Positions 6,673-11,626 of a stretch of 12,686 nucleotides of DNA are shown here, in pieces (positions within the stretch are counted from its first letter, which is position 1; each line of letters starts with the position of its first letter). The stretch lies in contig JAITOQ010000045.1 of assembly GCA_031289865.1 (NCBI GenBank), positions 1 to 12,686 of the forward strand. Reading direction: 5' to 3'. Source of the DNA: Clostridiales bacterium (GTDB lineage Bacteria > Bacillota > Clostridia > Christensenellales > JAISNN01). Made by a program: the position numbers and the translations under genes. The notes under the pieces are model-generated. The model was not told the origin of the DNA. It saw only the letters and a program-made list of their open reading frames with translations, and did no database searches.

Positions 6673-7641
6673 ATGAAACTCAAATTTTATCAGACGACCG
6701 TTATCAATCCTTACCGCAATCTTGCGGTAGAGCGGTATTTTGTCGACCACATCGATGGCGACGAATACATTATATATTTTTGGAAAAACAAAGACACGAT
6801 TGTCATCGGGCGAAATCAATACGCCTATGATCAATTCAGTGCGTCGGCTGTTGAGCGCGACGGTATAAAGATTGCGAGGCGGCGTTCGGGGGGCGGTGCG
6901 GTCTACCACGACGAAAACAATTTAAATTTCAGCTTCATTATGAATACGGCGGTATTCGATAAAAATTCGGGCTATGATATCATCATGACCGCATTAAAGA
7001 GTATCGGAATTCCCGTCGAAAAGAGCGGACGGAACGACTTGACCGCGGACGGCAGAAAATTTTCGGGAAACGCGTTTCTCACCAAGGGGAATATATATTG
7101 CCACCACGGCACTATCCTCATCAAGACCGATACGGAACGCATGGAGGAATATCTAAACGTCCCTAAGGAAAAGCTGGAAAACAAGGGCGTAAAATCCGTC
7201 AAGTCGCGTGTAGTCAACCTCACGGAGCTTGACGGAGAGATTTCTGCGGAGGGAATTATGCACGCGGTTTGGGTAGCGGCGGAGAGCTATTTCGGCGAAT
7301 CCGCAAGCATTATCAATGAGGATTATTTTGATACGTCGGAGATAGACGCGGAAGAAAAAGCTTTCGGCGACGCGACTTATCTCTTTGGAGAACGCTTGTC
7401 GGGCTATCAAAAAGCCGCGGCGCGTATAGACGGAATCGGAGGTATAGAAGCGTTTTTTAAGCGCGACGGCGACACCGTGACGGAAATCAAAATCTTTACC
7501 GACTCCATGACCGTGGAGGATACCGCCGCCGCGGAAAGGGTGATAAAAGGGAAGAGCCTTGAGGAATTGAAGGGGATTGCGGAAGAGGGCGGCTTTTTGG
7601 GGAGCGTTGCAGGGATTTTAAAGTTGAAAGTTGAAAGTTGA
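6673..7641 (+). CDS. lplA: Lipoate-protein ligase A
   Basis: Activates lipoate with ATP and transfers it to lysines of lipoyl domains or GcvH in the cytoplasm. The 322-residue length is normal for the two-domain form. Key motifs: RRRSGGGAVYHD at 69-80 (lipoyl-AMP binding), NLNFSF at 83-88, GRNDL...DGRKFSGNAF at 119-135 with the catalytic lysine near K129, and HHGTILIKTD at 144-153. The small C-terminal domain occupies about 240-318. The last residues, about AGILKLKVES, and the stop codon at 7639-7641 are encoded by a heptamer repeat array, so the natural end was probably a few residues different. No lipoate-dependent enzyme gene is next to it, so this looks like scavenging of exogenous lipoate. 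Confidence 0.95.
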   Translation: MKLKFYQTTVINPYRNLAVERYFVDHIDGDEYIIYFWKNKDTIVIGRNQYAYDQFSASAVERDGIKIARRRSGGGAVYHDENNLNFSFIMNTAVFDKNSGYDIIMTALKSIGIPVEKSGRNDLTADGRKFSGNAFLTKGNIYCHHGTILIKTDTERMEEYLNVPKEKLENKGVKSVKSRVVNLTELDGEISAEGIMHAVWVAAESYFGESASIINEDYFDTSEIDAEEKAFGDATYLFGERLSGYQKAAARIDGIGGIEAFFKRDGDTVTEIKIFTDSMTVEDTAAAERVIKGKSLEELKGIAEEGGFLGSVAGILKLKVES

Positions 7642-7673
7642 AAGTTGAAAATTGCTGAGTCGCTTCGCTCCGA
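7609..7673 (+). repeat. AAGTTGA heptamer array (copy 1) with flanking module
   Basis: Four perfect tandem AAGTTGA units at 7621-7648, a fifth degenerate AAATTGC, then GCTGAGTCGCTTCGCTCCGA to 7673. The same 53-base arrangement recurs at 11340-11392 with two differences. The 12 bases in front, GCAGGGATTTTA, also recur in front of another array at 11393. The array overlaps the lplA stop codon. Confidence 0.9.
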
Positions 7674-7690
7674 TATATGTTGTTGTTTTG

Positions 7691-7805
7691 TAGTACCTTT
7701 TAAATATACCGTCGGCATCCCTCCTACCGACGTTAAACCACCCCGTCGGCATTCGCCGCCACCCCTCCCCGGATGGGAATTTTATGCCGCCATCGCGAGG
7801 TACTA
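7691..7805. mobile_element. Candidate small element with 8-bp terminal inverted repeats
   Basis: TAGTACCT at 7691-7698 and AGGTACTA at 7798-7805 are perfect inverses 115 bases apart. Inside is GC-richer, palindromic sequence: CCGTCGGCAT occurs twice (near 7710 and 7743), GTCGG/CCGAC forms a hairpin, and a CCCCTCCCCGGATGGGAATT stretch follows. No coding capacity of its own. It looks like a non-autonomous insertion (MITE- or REP-like). I see only one copy here, so mobility is unproven. Confidence 0.4.
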
Positions 7806-7810
7806 TACCG

Positions 7811-7835
7811 CCGTGATTACAACAAAAAATCACGG
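7811..7835. other. 8-bp hairpin downstream of the zinc-ribbon gene
   Basis: CCGTGATT (7811-7818) and AATCACGG (7828-7835) pair perfectly around a 9-base loop, 26 bases after the stop of the minus-strand zinc-ribbon gene at 7861. There is no T-tract beyond the stem, so it may only be a weak terminator or transcript-end stabiliser. Confidence 0.4.
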
Positions 7836-7860
7836 TGATTTTGAAATCAATTTGATTTGG

Positions 7861-8373
7861 TTATTTAACTACAAGAATACAAACAAAACCGAGTATCACG
7901 GCGGCGAAGATTTGAAAGCAAGCGAAGATAAGGGATATTTTGTTTAGGGCGGTAAACTTTGTCTGTTTGATTGAAAATAATGATACAACCGCGGAAACTA
8001 TAAATGCGGAAGTAAGTGAACTTATGAAAATTGAAAAGACCTCATAAATTTTTCCGACTAAATAACCGTAATATGAATATGAGCCGGAACTTAAAATGTT
8101 TCCGTAAAAGCCCGTCCCACGGATTAGATAAAAAGTAAATCCGATTACCATAAGTACAAATAAAACGGACAAAACGCTGATATTGACGATATCGATCGCT
8201 TTCCATGCGCGAACCGTGCTTGCCGCTTGATTGATTGACGGGGTTTCGCTTTTGATTGCCGTCGGAGTTTCCTCTTTGACCGCTATAGGGGGTTCTTCTT
8301 TGAGTTTGACGCCGCAAGACAAACAAATGTATGCGTTGTCGTTGACTTCTTTGCCGCAATTTTTACAATACAT
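7861..8373 (-). CDS. Zinc-ribbon multi-pass membrane protein
   Basis: Hypothetical protein of 170 residues. It begins with a zinc-ribbon, YCKNCG...YICLSCG, Cys at positions 3, 6, 17 and 20. A Pro/Glu/Thr-rich linker (about 25-52) carries the near-repeated segments VKEETPTAIKSETPS. Three hydrophobic segments follow, about 62-84, 110-133 and 146-168. Such proteins are common in Bacillota and largely of unknown role; the ribbon would sit on the cytoplasmic side if the N-terminus is inside. The start at 8373 is preceded by GAGGT. A paralogue with the same layout lies upstream at 8519-8947 and shares its promoter region almost base for base. Confidence 0.8.
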   Translation of the reverse strand: MYCKNCGKEVNDNAYICLSCGVKLKEEPPIAVKEETPTAIKSETPSINQAASTVRAWKAIDIVNISVLSVLFVLMVIGFTFYLIRGTGFYGNILSSGSYSYYGYLVGKIYEVFSIFISSLTSAFIVSAVVSLFSIKQTKFTALNKISLIFACFQIFAAVILGFVCILVVK

Positions 8374-8463
8374 AACCCTACCTCGATATTTTGATTTTTA
8401 GAAATTATATCACAATAATTTTCACAATGCAATAGAAAATCGGGAGAAAGTCGAAAAATGTCT
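8371..8463. repeat. Duplicated upstream region of the zinc-ribbon genes (copy 1)
   Basis: Bases 8371-8463 align gap-free to 8945-9037 (offset exactly 574). The match runs from the start codon through the ribosome binding site, the promoter and about 30 bases beyond; 8391-8422 is identical to 8965-8996 and differences are scattered elsewhere. It ends with GAGAAAGTCGAAAAATGTCT. Together with similar first codons (MYCKNCG against MFCRNCG), it marks a tandem gene duplication. Confidence 0.88.
8404..8432 (-). promoter_or_regulatory. Promoter of the 170-residue zinc-ribbon gene
   Basis: Minus strand TTGCAT (8432-8427), 17 bases, TATAAT (8409-8404) preceded by TGA, giving an extended -10. It is duplicated 574 bases away in front of the paralogue. 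Confidence 0.85.
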
Positions 8464-8518
8464 GCAAATACATCGTATTTAGAATTCCAAACTTTATAAA
8501 GCGTTGGAATAAATATCT

Positions 8519-8947
8519 TTATTTCGCTTTTAAGTCTAAAACTATCAATATGACTGCAATAATAGCGGGAAGAAAGTATCCTATTAGAACCGCTATGCCA
8601 CTAACGGAAAATGTTCCGTTTGCAATGCCGCCTACAAGGATAAAGATTTGAACGACAAACAATACGATAGCAACCACCATTTTTGTACTAACTGCGCCCT
8701 TTTGTTCTTGTTTGACGGTTGAGGATTTCGTTTCTTCTAATGAAAAGAAATTGGTATTTCGCGGACGGGGTATTATAGGCGCGATTTCCTCTTCCGATTC
8801 TAAAGATATGTTCTCTTCAGATACACTATCCTCTATATTGTCAGTTTCTTTCGACAAGTCGGAAAGTCCTTCTTCAACATTTTTTCCGCAACAGTCACAA
8901 AAATTGCTGTCGTCAGGCAACGGCATTCCGCAATTCCTACAAAACAT
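8519..8947 (-). CDS. Zinc-ribbon membrane protein, paralogue
   Basis: Hypothetical protein of 142 residues. The zinc-ribbon FCRNCG...FCDCCG has Cys at 3, 6, 17, 19 and 20; 17 and 20 are the likely ligands and C19 is extra. An acidic linker of about 60 residues (Glu/Asp/Ser-rich, 25-58) is followed by IIPRPR and two hydrophobic segments, about 90-109 and 116-136. It has the same plan as its neighbour at 7861-8373 but one fewer membrane segment, and similarity outside the ribbon is slight. Beyond the shared upstream region the pair has clearly diverged. Function unknown. Confidence 0.78.
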   Translation of the reverse strand: MFCRNCGMPLPDDSNFCDCCGKNVEEGLSDLSKETDNIEDSVSEENISLESEEEIAPIIPRPRNTNFFSLEETKSSTVKQEQKGAVSTKMVVAIVLFVVQIFILVGGIANGTFSVSGIAVLIGYFLPAIIAVILIVLDLKAK

Positions 8948-9037
8948 AACCTTACCTCAATATATTGATTTTTAGAAATTATATCACAATAATTTTCATA
9001 ATGCAATAAAAAATTAGGAGAAAGTCGAAAAATGTCT
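8945..9037. repeat. Duplicated upstream region of the zinc-ribbon genes (copy 2)
   Basis: Partner of 8371-8463. The homology stops right after the plus-strand ATGTCT at 9032-9037. That ATG is preceded by AGGAG and opens a short plus-strand frame of 19 codons to a stop at 9089-9091. Confidence 0.88.
8978..9006 (-). promoter_or_regulatory. Promoter of the 142-residue zinc-ribbon gene
   Basis: Minus strand TTGCAT (9006-9001), 17 bases, TATAAT (8983-8978), with the same extended TGA as its twin at 8404-8432. Confidence 0.85.
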
Positions 9038-9068
9038 ATAAATTTATTTCCAAGTTTCAAAAATTATC

Positions 9069-9097
9069 TTGAAAACAACGTCAATGTATGATATAAT
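9069..9097 (+). promoter_or_regulatory. Promoter upstream of paaK, -10 fused to a repeat array
   Basis: TTGAAA at 9069-9074, 17 bases, TATAAT at 9092-9097, with an extended TGA. The -10 box overlaps the first unit of a TAATAGG array. The leader to paaK would be about 275 bases and contain two repeat arrays and two hairpins. It is the only strong promoter I see for paaK. Confidence 0.75.
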
Positions 9098-9223
9098 AGG
9101 TAATAGGTAACAAGTAATAGGTAATAGGTGAGGATAATTAGAGGCGAAATCGTTTGAGATTCTTCGCTTTGCTCAGAATGACACCGACTTTTTAAGTTGA
9201 AAGTTGAGAGTTGAAAATTGAAA
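9094..9223 (+). repeat. Composite repeat cassette upstream of paaK
   Basis: Five heptamers at 9094-9128 (TAATAGG, TAATAGG, TAACAAG, TAATAGG, TAATAGG), then TGAGGATAATTA. A non-tandem module (about 9145-9183) ends in GCTCAGAATGACA. Finally AAGTTGA-type heptamers run from 9194 to about 9223. The unit order, including the TAACAAG variant, recurs after paaK. The 29 bases 9188-9216 are identical to 11334-11362. Confidence 0.88.
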
Positions 9224-9250
9224 GTTTCGGATAAAAAAGAGGACACACTC

Positions 9251-9273
9251 TTAAAGTAAGTATAGAACTTTAA
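9251..9273 (+). other. Small hairpin in the paaK leader
   Basis: TTAAAGT (9251-9257) pairs with ACTTTAA (9267-9273) around a 9-base loop. It is AT-only apart from one pair, so weak by itself. Confidence 0.35.
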
Positions 9274-9299
9274 AAATTATAAGACTATTTGAAAAGAGC

Positions 9300-9333
9300 G
9301 CGAGAAAAAATTTTATAGAAAATTTTGTCTCGC
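9300..9333 (+). other. Long hairpin in the paaK leader
   Basis: GCGAGA (9300-9305) pairs with TCTCGC (9328-9333). After one A-G mismatch, AAAATTTT pairs with AAAATTTT around the four-base loop ATAG. That gives 14 pairs in a 34-base span, 44 bases ahead of the paaK start. No U-tract follows on the plus strand, so it is a leader structure or an old terminator. Confidence 0.6.
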
Positions 9334-9377
9334 ACCTCTATTATCAAAATAAAAAAAACAAAGAGTGAGGAAACGGC

Positions 9378-10688
9378 ATGAAGTACTACAACAAAAAAAT
9401 GGAATGCATGGATAGGGCGGAGCTAAAAAAGCTGCAGAGCGAGCGGCTTGCGGCTTTGGTGGCGTATGTGTACAAGAACGTCGCGGTTTACCGCGCAAAG
9501 ATGGACGCGATAGGTCTTTTGCCGTCGGACATTCGGTCGATAGACGACATTTCAAAGCTGCCGTTTACGACGAAGCAGGATTTGCGCGACGGCTATCCGT
9601 TCGGCATGTTTGCGTCAAAGAAGCGCGACATTGTGAGGATACACGCGTCGAGCGGTACGACGGGAAAGCTGACGGTCGTGGGGTATACAAAACGCGACGT
9701 TGACGATTGGGCGGAGTGCTGTGCGCGCTCGTTGGTTTGCGCGGGAATGGACAAAAATTCGGTCGTACATGTAGCGTACGGTTACGGACTTTTTACGGGC
9801 GGATTGGGGCTGCATTACGGCGCGGAAAAGTTGGGCGCGATGACCGTACCCGCGTCGGGAGGAAATACCGCGAGACAGGTACAGCTGCTGAGGGACTTTC
9901 GTGCGGACGCGCTGTGCTGTACGCCGTCGTACGCGCTCTATATCGCCGACGAAATGGAAAAAATGGGCGTAAAAAAGGAAGAATTGAACCTAAAATCGGG
10001 GATATTCGGCGCGGAGCCGTGGTCGGATAACATGCGCGTCGAGATCGAGAACCGACTCGGCATAAAGGCTTACGACATTTACGGCTTGAGCGAGATTTCC
10101 GGTCCCGGTGTGGCGATGGATTGCGCGGAGCAGTCGGGCAAGCATATTTTTGAGGACTTATTTTTTCCGGAAATCGTAGACCGCGATACCCTTGCGCCGC
10201 TTCCGTACGGGGGTGAGGGCGAGCTTGTATTTACGACGCTCAACAAGCAAGGCTTGCCGCTCATTCGGTATCGGACGCGTGACATTTGCGCGCTGACCGA
10301 CGAGCCGTGTAAATGCGGTAGGACGCACGTCCGTATGAGCAAGGTGTTCGGTCGAACCGACGACATGCTCATCATTCGCGGCGTAAACGTCTTTCCGTCG
10401 CAGATCGAATCCGTCCTCATGAACAACGATCAAGCGGTTGCGCCGCATTACTTCATCACGGTCGATAGGGTCAACATGATAGATACGATAGAAATTCAAA
10501 TAGAAGTCAATGAAAAGAGCTTTTCGGACGAGGTGAAAAAAATGGAAGCCTTACAGAAAAAACTCGAACACGACCTCTTTACCGCAATAGGTATCAATGC
10601 GGTGGTAAAATTGGTTTCGCCGAATACTCTGCCGAGGAGCGAGGGAAAAGCGAAACGCGTGACGGATTTGAGGAAAAGTAATAGGTAA
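9378..10688 (+). CDS. paaK: Phenylacetate (arylacetate)-CoA ligase
   Basis: AMP-forming ligase converting phenylacetate or related arylacetates to the CoA thioester. Residues and motifs: ASSGTTGK at 90-97 (phosphate loop), GYGLFTGGLGLHYGAE at 135-150, YGLSEISGPG at 235-244, RYRTRD at 298-302 region, CKCGR at 311-315 (typical of the PaaK branch), GRTDDMLIIRGVNVFP at 325-340, and the C-terminal lysine in SEGKAKR at 421-427. Length 436 matches the family. GAGG seven bases upstream supports the start. In anaerobes, PaaK next to an ACT protein usually belongs with indolepyruvate:ferredoxin oxidoreductase in aromatic amino acid use; no iorAB genes are in view. The last three residues (SNR) and the stop are supplied by a TAATAGG repeat array. 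Confidence 0.95.
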   Translation: MKYYNKKMECMDRAELKKLQSERLAALVAYVYKNVAVYRAKMDAIGLLPSDIRSIDDISKLPFTTKQDLRDGYPFGMFASKKRDIVRIHASSGTTGKLTVVGYTKRDVDDWAECCARSLVCAGMDKNSVVHVAYGYGLFTGGLGLHYGAEKLGAMTVPASGGNTARQVQLLRDFRADALCCTPSYALYIADEMEKMGVKKEELNLKSGIFGAEPWSDNMRVEIENRLGIKAYDIYGLSEISGPGVAMDCAEQSGKHIFEDLFFPEIVDRDTLAPLPYGGEGELVFTTLNKQGLPLIRYRTRDICALTDEPCKCGRTHVRMSKVFGRTDDMLIIRGVNVFPSQIESVLMNNDQAVAPHYFITVDRVNMIDTIEIQIEVNEKSFSDEVKKMEALQKKLEHDLFTAIGINAVVKLVSPNTLPRSEGKAKRVTDLRKSNR

Positions 10689-10773
10689 CAAGTAATAGGT
10701 AATAAGTGCGGATAAAATTAAAGATGCAATTCGGAGAAATCGTTCGAGATTCTTCGCTTTGCTCAGAATGACA
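10679..10773 (+). repeat. Composite repeat cassette after paaK
   Basis: Heptamers at 10679-10706 (TAATAGG, TAACAAG, TAATAGG, TAATAAG), then TGCGGATAAAATTA. The non-tandem module at about 10728-10773 ends GCTCAGAATGACAAC. Its unit order matches 9101-9183. Unlike that cassette, no AAGTTGA array follows. The first unit provides the paaK stop codon. Confidence 0.88.
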
Positions 10774-10833
10774 ACGGGTGACCGAGGGCGGACTACGACA
10801 AGAGAACGCACCTATTTTTTATTAAAATCCGCA

Positions 10834-10861
10834 ATTCTGCATTCTGCATTTTGCATTCTGC
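10834..10861 (+). repeat. ATTCTGC heptamer array
   Basis: Four tandem units at 10834-10861: ATTCTGC, ATTCTGC, ATTTTGC, ATTCTGC, then a partial ATTAAAA. A further GCATTCT occurs at 10871-10877. It lies 45 bases ahead of the ACT-protein start and is unrelated in sequence to the two other heptamer families here. Confidence 0.85.
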
Positions 10862-10906
10862 ATTAAAAAAGCATTCTATAAGACAACAAAAAGGAGATAA
10901 CACACT

Positions 10907-11323
10907 ATGATTAGTCAAATTGCCGTATTTTTAGAGAACAAAAAAGGTCGGCTTGCCGACATGACACGCGTATTGGGCGATGCGGGGGTGGATTTGGTCG
11001 CACTCACGATTGCCGACACAAAGGAGTTCGGTATCGTTCGCTTTGTCACAAAGGACAACGACAAGGTATTGAGGGTCTTAAAAGAGGCGGGATACACCGC
11101 GACAAAGACGGAGCTTGTCGGTATCGAGGTTGCGGACGTACCGGGCGGGCTTTCCGCAGTCCTAAAGGTCTTGGGCGACGGCGGCGCGGAAATCGAGTAC
11201 TTGTATTCGTTTGCGGGGACGCATACGGGCAAAGCCGCAATCCTCTTTAAGGTCGCGGACGTCACGAATACCGTGCGCCTTTTGACCGAAAACGGGATTG
11301 AACTTATCGAAAAATTATTTTAG
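10907..11323 (+). CDS. Double ACT-domain regulatory protein
   Basis: Small cytoplasmic protein of 138 residues made only of two ACT domains, about residues 3-67 and 70-137. Each has a strand-helix opening with the conserved glycine turn: ENKKGRLADMTRVLGDAGVDL in the first half, and DVPGGLSAVLKVLGDGGAEIEYLY in the second. Such stand-alone pairs (COG4747-type) bind amino acids, and in anaerobes they commonly sit beside paaK, where they may sense aromatic amino acids. AAGGAG ten bases upstream supports the start. The gene is separated from paaK by 218 bases of repeat cassette. I see no clear own promoter, so it is probably read through from paaK. The stop at 11321-11323 is 16 bases ahead of the next array. 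Confidence 0.9.
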   Translation: MISQIAVFLENKKGRLADMTRVLGDAGVDLVALTIADTKEFGIVRFVTKDNDKVLRVLKEAGYTATKTELVGIEVADVPGGLSAVLKVLGDGGAEIEYLYSFAGTHTGKAAILFKVADVTNTVRLLTENGIELIEKLF

Positions 11324-11333
11324 AGGAAAAATG

Positions 11334-11547
11334 CTTTTTAAGTTGAAAGTTGAGAGTTGAAAGTTGAAAATTGCTGAGTCGCTTTGCTCCGAGCAGGGAT
11401 TTTAAAGTTGAGAGTTGAGAGTTGAAAATTGAAAATTAAGGATAAGAAGAGAGAGAATTCGGAGAAATCGTTTTAGATTCTTCGCTGCGCTCAGAATGAC
11501 ACCCGCTTTTTTATTTCCGCCTTAACTTTCAACCTTCAACTTTAAAG
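11334..11547. repeat. MITE-like composite repeat with inverted heptamer ends
   Basis: Left end CTTTTTAAGTTGAAAGTTGA at 11334-11353. The right end (11520-11547) read on the minus strand gives CTTTAAAGTTGAAGGTTGA, so the ends are imperfect terminal inverted repeats. Inside are the 4-unit AAGTTGA array with its CTGAGTCGCTTTGCTCCGA tail (to 11392), a second array beginning GCAGGGATTTTAAAGTTGA (11393-11411, then GAGTTGA and AAATTGA variants), and the shared non-tandem module (about 11457-11502, GCTCAGAATGACA). No coding capacity. It fills nearly all of the spacer before the last gene. Confidence 0.7.
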
Positions 11548-11556
11548 CGTTTTTTG

Positions 11557-11585
11557 TTGTTTCCACGCGGCTTTTATGATATAAT
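11557..11585 (+). promoter_or_regulatory. Promoter of the large DUF4011-type gene
   Basis: TTGTTT at 11557-11562, 17 bases, and TATAAT at 11580-11585 with an extended TGA, just outside the right end of the composite repeat. The leader to the ATG at 11627 is about 35 bases; the purine stretch AAAGAGAG ends 4 bases before the ATG. Confidence 0.8.
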
Positions 11586-11626
11586 AATAAGCAAGAACCT
11601 CATTCTAAATAAAAAAAGAGAGTTTT

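Noticed and set aside
7618..7947. Short frames over the lplA 3' repeat (one ending NFQLSTFNFQL)
   Set aside because: They are translations of the heptamer array and the inverted-repeat element; such repeat-derived peptides often get called hypothetical proteins.
9094..9223. CRISPR array
   Set aside because: Units are 7 bases, directly adjoining and without unique spacers; no cas genes nearby.
9064..9246. 60-codon minus-strand frame upstream of paaK
   Set aside because: Entirely encoded by the repeat cassette; no start signals.
11591..11606. Match of AACCTCATTCTAAA to the complement of the queT-upstream repeat
   Set aside because: About 13 of 16 bases in AT-rich sequence, easily chance; not extended on either side.
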